Positions 1-13,900 of a stretch of DNA of 64,000 nt are shown here, in pieces. The notes beneath the pieces were generated by a model. That model was not told the DNA's origin. It saw nothing but the letters and a program-made list of their open reading frames with translations, and made no database searches. Positions within the stretch are counted from its first letter, which is position 1. Each line of letters starts with the position of its first letter. Position numbers and translations under genes: made by a program. The stretch spans positions 11,727,212 to 11,791,211 of the forward strand of contig NC_060911.1 of the NCBI RefSeq assembly GCF_014805685.1, read 5' to 3'. Source of the stretch: Silurus meridionalis. Its lineage: Eukaryota > Chordata > Actinopteri > Siluriformes > Siluridae.

Positions 1-468
1 TAAACCGTATGTTTGTTATTATTTACATTATTATTATATATGTTATTAATTATGTTAGTGTTTCTTCATTCTTATTGTAGACTACCTCTGTCCTCTTCAT
101 TTTGTGCTTTTCCTGTTAAAGACATCTAGGGTTATTGTATTTAATCCAATTATGTACATGATGTACATGACTCAAAATGTCATCTAACAGTACTAAATAT
201 CTTAAAGTCTTATTTTTGATACTTGAACATGTGTGTGCATATTTTTGCTATGTACATGTTTGTATATGTATGTATGTAATTACATTGTAACAGGTTGCCA
301 AGCTTAGAAATGTTAATGCATGGTTGATTATAGAACCACCGTTATTGGTTTTCTGAAAATGGTTGCAGAGGGTCATTGACTAGTTCTGTATCACTTTGCA
401 ATCAATAATTGGGAGAAATGGCTGTATTTTTTTTTTATTTGACATTTTTGTACTTCTCATGTTCTTAG
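1..468 (+). other. Partial col9a2 intron
   Basis: AT-rich sequence ending TTCTTAG at the first exon in view. I see no exon, no recognisable repeat and no regulatory site here. Confidence 0.6.
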
Positions 469-1818
469 GGTTTGACTGGTCCCACTGGAGATGCAGGCCC
501 AGCTGGTCCCACTGGACAAAAGGTGACTGAACAATGAACTCCTCAGTTTTCTATTTTAAAGATTAGTTTGGAGAGTAATTAATTGTAAATAATAAGCAAT
601 ATTCTAGTCAAAATATGCCATAAACATATTGTTAGGTAAAATAATTGTAATTAATTGCTACATTCATATTCATATTTATGTTCTAATTCAGGGAGAACCA
701 GGGAAACCCGGGCCTCGGGGAGAAGCTGTAAGTATGAAAAGATTTGATTAATTTGTTACATCCTTAATTTTCCTTAATCAGTGTCATTAAAACTGTACTG
801 GAATAAATTGTCTGCCAAATCTATATGGTTTTACACATTAATATTTAGACACAAGTGGTATCCATATTGTGTGCAAACTTTACTGTTTTGTTTTTTATTT
901 TTTTTAAAACAACTGCACATTTATTTATTTCAAAAAAGCTGAAAGAAATAACAAGATTTAGTACAGAATAGAGTTCTAGTGAGGGTATATATGAAGATCA
1001 GGGTCTTTAAATTCTAATTATTTTTTTCTAGGGTATTGGACCTGATGGACCCTTGGTAAGTTCTAGTTTTTGTTTCTCCATTAGTAATTGTAAACCCTGC
1101 TGCCAAAGACAGTTAAATGGTTTTACACTAATAACAGAATGAACAGCTTGTATTTAAATTTTTTTATTTGCAGGGACCACCAGGGCCTGGTGGCCTTCCA
1201 GGTGATCTTGGAAAAGTTGGCCCTCCTGTAAGTAATATTATGCACAACTTACATAAGTATCTTATATTTCTCATCAAAACATGATTTTATTGCTTATACT
1301 AAATTTCATTTATAGAAATATCTCATTTAGATTGAATTATGCTGAGTGAGTGATCAATTCCTGTTATATTATTGTGAGGCAGGTACATTATACAATCAGA
1401 AATAAATTCACACCAGTACAATACCAATGAACCAATACATGTTCAAATTATGCTGCATGGGAACAATTGTGTTAATGCAACCAAATTAATTCAGTTAAAA
1501 TCAGTATCTGCATTTGAGTTTTTAGTGTATGCTGCTACAAAGCAGCAAATGCATAAATACTTCACAAAACAATTATTATTTAATTAAGGAATGAAAAAGA
1601 TAACAATATTATAACTAAACAATACAATATATTAATTACAAGCTGTTTATAATCTGTTTGTTGTATAATAGGGGGCCATAGGTGTCAGAGGGCCACAGGG
1701 ACCCCGTGGGCCAACAGGACCCCGTGTAAGTATCTTCTTCTTAAAAAAACCCATAAACACAGAGCTCATGGTTGCAGAGATTCTAATGTGTCCATATGTT
1801 TAACTGTATATTATTTGT

Positions 1819-1909
<91 letters not shown>

Positions 1910-4900
1910 CAAAGCAGCTTTACAGAAATCAACAGTTAAGGTGAACGGTGTGCATTTATCCTGTTTATTATTATTATTTATCTTATTCATATTACATCTA
2001 ATGAGTTGTACGAAATATAGAAATACATATTTATTCATTCATATATTTTGCTACAGAGAAATTCATATTTTCTTTTAGAATAATTTATTTATTTGCCTTT
2101 ATGTGTCACCCCAGTGATATTTCTTCATACAATAAATCAATTACTTTGACATTATTACATTTGACATTATTACATTAATACATATCTTTATTTATTATTT
2201 CTGCATTGTAAATAAGATTGTAATAGCACTAGCATTTAATCAAGGTTGGGTGATTATGAAATAAAGAAATGCAATAAACTACCGGGAGTCTAAATTCCTT
2301 TTCAATAGAGGTCACAGTAATGCGTAACTGTTCTGCTACGTGTAATAAAGCTCAGTTGCAAACATGTCTGTGCATGTGTGCACATAAATAATAAAATCAT
2401 TTGTACTGATGATCTCATCGAATCATTTTAAAAACAAGTCCCCTTGATTTTAGGGTGCTGCTGGCATACACGGTGGAACAATGGAAATGGTAAAACATAT
2501 TTATAGCAATCCATTAAGCATTTGTTTCTTTTTTTGTGTTTTTAATGCCTATAAAATATTTCCCTTGTCTTTTAGTGCCCTAATGCATGTTCATCTGGCA
2601 CACCTGGCCACCCCGGACTACCTGGCATGAAAGTGAGCAATAGATAAAAGACAGACATTCTTTGAAACAAAATGTCTATTTGTAAAGTTGATACAGTTTC
2701 TTTTTTATTAGCACTTTTATGTTCATGTGTAAACAGTGTTGTGTTAACTCTTGATTGTAGTCATCACAATGTTATTTATTTAACAGGGCCACAAAGGTGC
2801 AAAGGGTGAGGTTGGGGTGCCTGGTAAACAGGGACACACGGTAAAAACTTGTCTGGGTCTCGTATCTTTTTTTTTTCCCCTTGGTTCTAGGTAGCTGTGG
2901 GGCAAATTGACCAACATAATCTGTCAGTGGTACAGAGTTAAGGGGCAGAGCTGTGGTGTGCAGCACCATGAACAGTATATATATGTTTTAAAATAAAATA
3001 ATCACACATTATTTTTTTACATTATTAAATCATTTATTAAATCTATTAAATCTATTATTTTATGTATTAAATCTTATTAAATCTTAAACAAGATAATTAT
3101 TATCTTGTAAAATAACGTTACACACATTGTTAGAGAGCATTACACACTGATGAGGCCCTACAGAATGTTGCTTCTGTGTGGTGTACACCTAGAAATAACT
3201 TATAGATAGAATTATAAAAGTGCATGAGTCAAGAGATAATCAAGTACATAGAAAAATAAAAAGATAAAAGTGCATAAAAAAAATTGAATTGTTGTAACTT
3301 CTTGTTACTTGTTAGAATTGCTACAGATGTTTACTATGGATTATTCCATGACTGATTTCTTGTTAAAAACACAATACCTTAACTCAATTTCTTTTTGTAA
3401 TTGCTATATGTTTAAATACTGGCACTGGCAGATTCGTTTTTTTTTTCTTTTGTCATTGACACAATCCGTTTTTCATTTAAAATAAATACAAAAATATCTG
3501 TAAAATAGTTTTAGTAGCTATTTTTTGTTTTAACTTGTATATCACATGTAATCTCTGTTGTTTTAATTTGATCATGGGTCCTTTTGGTGGCCACATTTTT
3601 CCCTCACTTTGTTTGAGGTTCTAAAAAATATATAATATTAATATATTCAGATTTAATATTAATATATTTTTAGATATATGTTAAGTGCTATGAAACAATG
3701 TCTAACTAGTATATCTGTATACTGTGCATCAAGCTTTTTGTATAATATTTATTAAGCAAACAGGTCTAAACAATTTCATCTTTAAATTACGGAAATAAAA
3801 AATTGTCCTTATAGGACCCTAACCATGTATGTATACAATGACTAGATTTGATTTGGATATTGGGGGGTACAGCTCTGATTTGTGAAGAAGGTATTGTGTA
3901 AGCCACACCTTCTTATTATTCCACAATACATATACAGACCAAGCGGCCAAGCCTTTGACAGAAATGTATATTAAATTATTAGAAGAAGTAACTGTATTAG
4001 TTTTATTTGTTGTTGATTTATACAGTCCACTGGCAAAAAACTATAATAATTTTTACAAATGAATTAGTCTTTAATAATCTAAAGGAAGTTTAAATAATGC
4101 AAAAGAACTTCAATGTAATTGACAAATACTTTTCTGGATAGCCTTCATCCATATTTTTTTCTTCTTTGGCCCACCTCTTTTTCCTTTTCTTTTTCATAAT
4201 TGTTGATTTATGTTTTTTTCTATTTTAAATAAAACAAATGCATTATATTTACCAGGGAGAAGTAGGAGAGCAGGGTTCCCCTGGAGAGGTTGGACTCCAA
4301 GGCCCAGTAGTGAGTGCATCAACCTCACTTCATCAACCTCATTCACAGCCTTCACGCAGCATTTGTGGTTATTGATTTTTAAAGGCAGCAATGACAAATT
4401 TTGCTTTTTGTTTTTAGGGATCACAGGGAATTCAAGGTGCTATGGGAATTATGGGTTCCAAAGGGGAGATGGTAAGTAAAGATTTCTAAATTAAAGCTTT
4501 TTGGCAACCATTTGTCGTACATCATAAAAGATCTAAATTAGATTAACTTGATGCAATGTGAAAGTAAAATTAAGTAAGCTGACATATCCATCATTGGTTA
4601 GTAAAACTCTGGAAAAAGCAATGTTTTCATTTACCTAGCATGTAAGTAAATGTGTATTTATGATCTTTTGGACTACTAGATGACTTCATGTATTGCAATT
4701 GTATACACCTTTGCATGTTAGCATGTTTATCTGATGATAGACCTAAAGCTTAGAAACACTTTACAGTTAAAACCTGTTTTTCCCCCCAGCCCTTCAAATA
4801 TTTTCCCCCATATATGCTTATAGGAGTCTTATAGTGACAATGTGGTGCACATCTATTTTTGAAACACATGCATTGTATAGGTGCTACAGTATTGCAGTAT

Positions 4901-7900
4901 TGAGTCAGGGGGCATGGGGCCCATACACTATGTAGCCATTCCACACTCATGAAATCCATCAAATTTTCTTCCAGGGAGCGTGGGGCAATGATGGAAATCC
5001 AGGTCCTCAGGGAATTAGTGGTGCCACTGTAAGTTTTGTTGACACTGTTTCCTTTTATTCACCTATACTGCTTCCCTCCCCATTAGGAGTTTTGTTAAAT
5101 AAGAAATGTACACTGCCAAAAAAAATTACACTGTAAAAAAAAAAGTCATCTGACAGCTTGGTTCATCTGTGCCTCAAAGCCTTAACCACCGTGATGAGCC
5201 AGGACATGTGCCCCTAATCTACTACAATCATGGGCGAAAATCTAAAAAAATTATCAAAATAATATCGCACTCTCTACTGTGAAAAATATATGTATGTGTA
5301 CCTAACTAATTGTGTAAGTAGAAAAAAAATGCAAAAAATGCACTTAGAAACAGTTGAGTTCCCCCTCCCTTCCCTCACAGTGGTTTGACCCACTGCCTGC
5401 TTTTCCAGTTCATCTCACCTACTCTACACACACGAGTCAGGTGTGTGTCTGTGGCCCAATTAATGTTCAACTCCATTAACTAGGGGATTTTATTCACTTT
5501 AAATAAAGCGATTCTCTTTAATCTAGTTAAATGTAGTTACTCATTCATAAATTAGTTGCGGCAAAAATGCTGATTTTGGATGTAATTTTCCATGAATCTG
5601 CTCTATTAGAGATTAAAATATGACTTATCTAGTGAACGTTAGCTTGTTTACAGTAGCTTGTAGCATAGTGCACTGACACTAACACGCCAAAGCCGTTTCC
5701 CATGCAGTGTTTTATTTGGGACGACTTGGTATAATGTTAATTTAACACACAATTAGCATATTGTTTATCTGTGCATTTACTTAATAAGCACTGTGATACA
5801 TCCGAAACTGACCCCACTGATTTTTATAATCAGTTTCTATTCTGTTCTTAAATGTCTTAATTAATTTTAAATAAAAAAATTAAACTTTTTTTAATTACTT
5901 GTTTTGCTTTGTCATTAACCCTGAGAAAAACTTTGAAAATAACCATAATGACGCAGTCTCCGTGCTACAATAATAATGATAAAAGCACAGTTTTTCACAG
6001 TGGGGACACTGTCTTTATCAGTGCAATTTGACTGTATTATTTGTGTCCCCCTTCAAAACTTGCTCATAAAAAGTTTTATATTTATGGTCCCCCCTACTGT
6101 TAAATGAAATTTACACCCACGACTACAACTAAAAGATTGTATTGCGTAAATGGAAGCTAGTTGTGTTGTGGTGATCAGTGGTTAAGGATTTGTGTTACGA
6201 TAAGATGTTGAAGTGTTGAAATATCAGCACAATCAAATTGACTTTATTGGATCCTCAAGCACAGCTGTATTCTACATCAGCATGATCGGTTATGCTGGGT
6301 TAAAATCTACAGTATTTTTTACAATGATATTGCATTGGCATACTATAATGTGAGCTAACACGTTTTATTTTACAGGGTGATCATGGCCCAAGAGGGTTAA
6401 TAGGAGAATCAGGTCCTAGGGGAGAACAAGTAGGTATAATAACTAAAACTTTATCCAGGGATGGGCAAATTACTAACCCATCCATTCTGGTAAAGCATAT
6501 GTACTATATGTATTTTTGTTTTTCAGAATGACTCAACAGATAGTTGAGAGTATGCATTCTGTCAGAATATACTAAAGAACTATTTGTATATGCAGCTGTT
6601 GCTGGAATTATGTTATTTTATTAAATTAAAATGAATTTATTATTCAATTGATCTAATATAAATATTTTAAATTATGTTATTTTGTCCCTTTTTTTAGGGA
6701 CCGCAGGGACAAAGAGGCATCACAGGTCTTCCAGGACCAAAGGGTGAGAGTGTAAGTAAAGCAAATCAAATAATCCATCTGCACATAGCAGCTTACTGCT
6801 TAAAAAATACATTTATTCCTTGTCTGCATTACACCACTGTTCCCCAGGTTCAATATGTATTTCATTTTATTGATATACACAATATATTTCTAAAAGTATA
6901 TAAACATCTAACGATCACATTCATATGCAATTAATGTATGGCCATTAACTTGCCAACTTGCTATAATCTGCTCCACTCTTTCCACCTGATTTCTGAATGT
7001 GGCTGTTGAACACCAACCATACTGTCAGGGTAGTGACCACGAGAAGGAAGCGGAAGTAACTCAATCATGTTTAATAAGCCTTTCAGCACACAAACACGTC
7101 TGTGTGTACAGACCATAATGCGGGTTTAGTCTGTAATGCGGGTGTAATCCATCAGGAAAGTATATTCCATAAAGGTAAGTAGAATCCGTACGATGAAGGT
7201 TATCCGTGTAATCGGCACGGGGTGCAGGAACCAGCAGAGAATGCTGGCAGTCGGGAATTCAGGAGATCACTAGTATGAGTTCGTATATCCGACAGCCAGT
7301 GGGGTCAGGTGGAACACCTGTGGAACAGGTGTCGGCGAGTAGCACCGGGAGCGGCTGAGAGAGAGCCGCTGAAGAGGCGTGGCAGGGGGATCCCTGACAC
7401 ATACATTGAACGCCAACCATACACAAAGTGTTCCAAACTCATACCAACCCCCAGTCTGTATGAGTTTGGAACACTTTGTGTATGGTTGGCGTTCAATTCA
7501 ACTTATAGGTTTTCTATGAGGACAGGGCTTTATGCAAGGCCCCTCAGTTCTTTCCCTGTATGAAACTCTCTATTTGCGCAGAAGCTTTGCCATGATGAAA
7601 TTACTCAGAAATTCAACCCTGTAATGAAGGGAAATTGTAATCCAGTCTGTGCATGTCTTCCCTCACCACATCCATGAACCTCCTCCTTGGCCTTCCTCTT
7701 TTCCTCCTTCCTGGTGGCTCCATCCTCAGCATTCTTCTACCAATATAACTTATGTCCCTCCTCTGCACATGTCCAAACCATCTCAATCTTGCCTCCCTCA
7801 CCTTGTCAGCAAAACGTCCTATATGGGCTGTCCCTCTTATAAACTCATTTCTAATCTTGTCCATCGTCGTCACTCCCAATGAAAATCTCAACATCTTCAG

Positions 7901-10900
7901 CTCTGTTACCTCCAGCTCCACCTCCTGTCTTTTACTCAATGCCACTGTCTCTAATCCATACAACATCTCAGGTCTCACCACAGTCCTATAAACTTTCCCT
8001 TTCATTCTTGCAGACACCCTACTATTACCAGAGGTGGCAAAAGTAAATAAATAAAACAAAAGTTTACCGATTAAAAATATTTTTATCTGGAGTTTATTTA
8101 TTTATTTGATATCTATGTAAAGAAAGGACATCGTGGATAAATGTATCCCCCTCTTTTATATTTAGATATTTATTAATCAATTTTTTTATAAAAATGGTAA
8201 AAACAGAAATGCGCGCTGAATTGATAAAATATATATATGTTAATACAAAACAAATTAAAAATGTTGTTACCGAATGAATGTATCCAGGCTGAAGATCCAC
8301 ATATAGAACACAAGCAGAGAAAAGATGATGATGATCAGGAATGTGTCTGTTCTCAGTCATGTTTACATCACTGACTCCCTCTGTCTCATCCACATTAACC
8401 CCAAACTTCTTACTGCCTTCTGTGGTGAGTGAGAGTCAGGACTTTATACACTAGAGGATTGAAAAAGACGCGCAGTAACAGGAAATCGGTTGTTCGGCTG
8501 AAATTGGCGCACGGTGAAAATAAAAAATATATTTCACCAAATCAGTGGATTAAAAGTAAAGTAACGAGCCGGTTTTGAAAATGTAAGAAGTAAAAAGTAC
8601 AGATATTTGTGTAAAAATGTAATGAGTAAAAGTAAAAAGTTGTCTGAAAAATAAATAGTGGAGTAAAGTACTGATACCAGAAAAAATCTACTTAAGTACA
8701 GTAATGAAGTATTTGTACTCCGTTACTTCCCACCTCTGACTATCACAAATCAGTAACAACCCACTCCACCCTGCCTGCACTCTTTTCTTCACTTCACTAA
8801 CACACTCTTCATTACTTTGCACTGTTGACCCCAGGTACCTGAACTCCTCCACCTTCTCCAACCTGCTCACTACTCTCACCACAAATCACAATATCATCTG
8901 CAAACATCATAGTCCAGGGAGACTCCTGTCTGACCTCGTCCGTCAACCTGTCCATCGCCACTGCAAACAGGAAAGGGCTAAGGGCCGATCCTTGATGCAG
9001 TCCAACCTTCACCTTGAACCATTCTGTCGTTCCTACTGCACACTTCACTGCTGTCACACTGTCCTTATACATGTCCTGCACCACCCTCACATACTTCTCT
9101 GACACACCTGACTTCCTCATACAATACCACAACTCCTCTCTTGGCACTCTGTCGTACGCTTTCTCTAAATCTGCAATTGCAAAATGCAATTCCTTCTGTC
9201 CTTCTCTATACTTCTCCATCAACATCCCCAAAGCAAATAAAGCATCTGTGGTGCTCTTCCTCGGCTTGAAACCATACTGTTGCTCACAGATGGTCACCTC
9301 TTCCCTCAGCCTGGCTTCCACTACTCTTTCCCATACCTTCATGGTGTGACTGATCAACTTAATTTCCCTGTAGTTTCTGCAGGTCTGCACATCTCCCTTA
9401 TGCTTAAATATCGGTACCAGCACACTCCTCCTCCATTTCTTAGGCATCCTCCCACCTTCCAGAATCTTTTTAAACAATCTGGTTAAAAACTCCACTGCCA
9501 TTTCTCCTAAACATCTCCATGCTTCTACCGGTATGTCATCTGGTCCAACCAACTTTCCACTCTTCATCCTCTTAATCACTGCTCTCACTTCCTCCTTACT
9601 AATCCTATCCACATCCTGCTTCACCATCTCCACACCATCTAACCTTCTCTCTCTCTGATTTTCCTTATTCATTAGCTGCTCAAAATACTCCCTCCACATT
9701 CTTAACACACTCTCCTCACTAGTCAACACATTTCCATCTCCATCCTTTATTGCTTTAAATTGCAGCACATCCTTCCCAGCTCGGTCCCTCTGCCTGGCCA
9801 ATCGGTACAAATCCTTTTTTCCTTCTTTAGTGTCCAACCTCTCATACAGCTCCTCATATGCCTTTTCCTTGGCTTTCACCACATCCTCTTTACCTGCTGC
9901 CGCATCTCCTTGTACTTTTGCCTACTTTTCTCATCACTCTGTCGATTCCACTTCTGTTTTGCCAACCTCTTTCTCCTTATGCACTCCTGCACTTCCTCAT
10001 TCCACCGCTAAGTCTCTTTGTCTTCCTTTCTATTTCCAGATGACACACCAAGTTCTTTTCTAGCTGCCTCCCTCATCACTCCTGCAGTAGTTACCCAATC
10101 ATCCAGCACCTCTTCACCACCACCGAGCCCCTGTCTGACCTCTTCCTGAATCTCACACTACACTGTTCCTCCTTCAGTTTCCACCATCTTATACTTCTTT
10201 CAGTCCTCACTCTCCTCCTCTTCTTTTTCACCTCCAAAACCATCCTACAGACCACCATCCGATGCTGTCTAGCTACGCTGTCCCCCGCCAACACCTTACA
10301 ATCTCCAATCTCCTTCAGGTTGCATCTCCTACATAGAACATAGTCCACCTTTGTGCACTCCCCCTTCCCCCACTCTTATACGTCACCCTATGATCATCCT
10401 TCTTCTTAAAATAAGTGTTCACCACTGCCATTTCCATCCTTTTAGCAAAATCTACCACCATCTGCCCTTCCACATTCCTCTGCTAAAAACCATACCTACC
10501 CATAACCTCCTCATCACCTCTGTTCCCTTCACCTACATGCCCATTAAAGTCTGCCCCAATCACCAATTATCACCAAATAATTCATTTTCTCCTCTCCTTC
10601 TCCTCCTTCGGCCAACAGTAGCCCAATTTCCTGTTTTTACCCTGTTGGCTAATGATACCTGTGGCGGTCATTGGTAAACCGGGGATCCGGTATGAAATTC
10701 TTATTTGTGATCCGCATATTTGATTTGGCACATGTTTTTTACGCTGGATGCCCTACCTAACACAACCCTCCCCATTTATGCGGGCTTGGGACCGTTACTA
10801 AAACTGCACTGGCTTGTGCTTCCCTAATGGCTGGGTTTTTTTTGGTAACATGACAAGCTGCATTATTTGTCTTTTGAATATTAACAGAGAAGAAGAAAAA

Positions 10901-13900
10901 ACTAAAAGCTGGTGTAATTAAACATAGGTGTAATTAAAATGCATATGTTGACAAATGCTGTTGTTAAGAAATCAAGTCAGGGAGGGGTCAGAACATCATA
11001 CCACACAATATGTTAATTTTACTATATTTTATTCTTTTACCATATGAGCACATCATGGTTAGAACTATCACGAGTCACTGGAAATCTAATAGTATAGTCA
11101 TTGCTTTCTTGGACCATCTCCCTTGTAAACCTGTATAATACACACATATACTAGATTGTTTTCCAAATGTAATACTTTAAACCAATTGTGACACACTTTT
11201 ATCATTTATTTTCTATTTTTAGGGCTTGCCTGGTGTAGATGGACGTGATGGAATTCCTGGATTACCAGGAGTTAAGGTATACAAATAGTGGGTTTTGACT
11301 ATAAGGTATTACATTAAGGCATCTGCAAAAATCACTTTAAGACATTTGATACTGCATTTCAAACAGGGCAGCTCTGGGAAACCTGGAAACCCTGGAGAGG
11401 TTGGACTTCAAGGACTACCTGTAAGTTTCACACATAAAACCTAAAAAGCCCTATGACTTTTATTCACATTCTGTCATGTTCCATTCCAAACTCCTTTTTC
11501 ATAACATTTAGAAATGACTTATAACTAAAGGAGAATAAGACAATTATTATTTGAACAAGACTACTAAATGTGTAAATAAGTCCTTCTAATTGTGTAAATA
11601 CACTTAAAATACTGCATACTTCAGCAGACTGTGATATGTTGGCTATGATAGCTTTATATTTTAAACTTCATTACTTATATTTGTACAGTCTGCCTAAACA
11701 TTGTGACAATTGAGGCTGAAAACTGAATTTAAGTAACTTGAAAGAAGTGCACATTGTAGTTGTATTGCAGTAAAAACTGTCAGTAAAGATGTAGTTTGGT
11801 GATGGAAAAAGAAATGCAACAAAAGGCATTGACACATTAATACAGTTTTAAGGTTCTTTAAACTTGCTTAAACATTTATACGTACTTTCAAATGGATAGT
11901 TTTATTATTTATAGGAAAAATATACATTTTTTATTTAATACATTTAATAAGAATTTTATAATAAGTATTTAATAAAACTTTGTAGCTTCTAAATATTGAA
12001 TGGACGTTTAAAACAAATAAGACAGTTTTACTTTAAAGTGAGAGTGGATTTTTTTTAAAATTATGTGACAAAATAATTTATTTAACTTTTGTAAATCTAC
12101 AGTATTGTTGTTACTGTATATTTGTTTCTGTAGGGCTTACCTGGTGTTACAGGAGCAAAGGGAGCTCCTGGTGAAAAGGTAAGCAGCAATCTTTGGATTC
12201 ATGTTATCTTAGAACTAGCCTTCCTAGAAATATTTATTGATTGAAGAAAGATCCTTTAAAGTGTTCATTATGTCACTTTGCTTCATTGAAGAAAAATGTT
12301 ATCCTGTTTCTGTAATATATGGCTGAAATATAGCATTTTATCAGTATGTAATTTTTGCATCCAAAAACACTATGATAATAATTTTGACCAAAACTGAATG
12401 AAGCAGACTGACCTATAGGGTAGCACTGCAATGGTATAGTCTGGCGAATTGAAAAAGTTAACGTAAAGTTAAGATGTGTTCCTGGGTAACTTGCATGATA
12501 TTTGCGTGACTTGCAAGATCTAATTTCTTACTTTCAAGTCTTCACATTTATCATTTAGCAGTTTTTTTAACCTTTGGTGAATCAACAAGGGAGTTTAGTT
12601 AGTTAGTTACTCATTCTACCGCTTACGAAGTTCAACCACCATTCAACCATTGTTATTTTAGTCTGATACTACTAGAATAATATTTTTAATGGATAGGTAC
12701 AGTAGGTAATAAGTTCTGTGAAAAGAGTTACTCTTGTAATCTATCAACTCTGCAAAAAATGTCGGGTATTAGTCAATGACTCACAACCAGTCAACAGAAT
12801 AAGTTTTAAATGACTAAGAATAATTATTGCAATTTAAAGTCGAGTGAAATTGAAGGTGTAAAAATTATGCTGAGAAATGTTTAAATGATTATATTTAACA
12901 ATCTTTTGACTGTAGGGAAATGTTGGACAGCCAGGCCTTATTGGAACTATGGGATCATCTGGAAAGGCTGTAAGTTGACTATAATTTGCACAATATGACA
13001 GCAATTATAAATAATTAAAAATAATAAAATTTCATGTTTATAACCAGGGAGAACGTGGAGTACAGGGAGAAGTTGGACCGGTTGGCCCTATTGGTGGACC
13101 GGTGAGTGTTAAGATTCTTTCTCTTTTAGCATACCAGAACTGTTCAATTTAAATTGTTTTTCACTTTTATTTTTACTTTGTTTAGGGAGATAGAGGTGAG
13201 CCAGGGCCATCTGGACCTTTGGGGAACCCAGGAGCTAGAGTAAGTGTTTTGTGTGTCTGAATCCTATAATGTGACTACTAGTTTTCCTAGGGTTTGACTG
13301 CCTAGTGACTACTTAACATTCTGCTGCCTTCCAATTCTACCTGAGCTATACTGCTTTAAAGAAGAAGCCGTTATGAAGTGTGCTGGTAGTGTTTCAAATG
13401 CTTCTGTATTTGGCAAATTGGTGAGGAGTCGATGAGAGGAGTGAGAAAGGTGACACTGGCTGGTTTGTATCGCTTGTTGTATGCAGTGTTAATGGTGGGT
13501 AGAAAAACTTAAATAAACTTTTCAGCTGTTCTCACAAATCACTTTAGATCCTTTTAGTCAGAGGTTGTCCCACAAGTGTGGTGTCATCAGCAAACAGTGT
13601 TATTTGAACTGCACTTTGCAGCACAGTCATGAGTCTACAGTGTAAATAGACAGTGGACTGAGAGCAAGAGCACAGCCATGGGAGGCCCCAGTAGTCAGTG
13701 TAGTGGTGCTCATATTAGAGTAAGTCATCCTGATAGACTAGAGTTTTCTGGGCGAAAGTACAGAATCCATTTGAGGTTGTGATCATACCCAGCAGGTTCA
13801 GATTTTCAGTTTCTGTGGGATGATTGTGTTGAATGATTAACTGTTTGAAAGAAGTAATCATGATCGATGATAGTAATTCAGGCAGGACACAAATGATTTG

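Noticed and set aside
1811..2038. Open frame with Ile-Tyr-Leu-Ser repeats
   Set aside because: Translation of the (GATA)n array.
4210..4479. Plus-strand open frame of 89 codons
   Set aside because: It reads through two col9a2 exons in the wrong frame and the intron between them.
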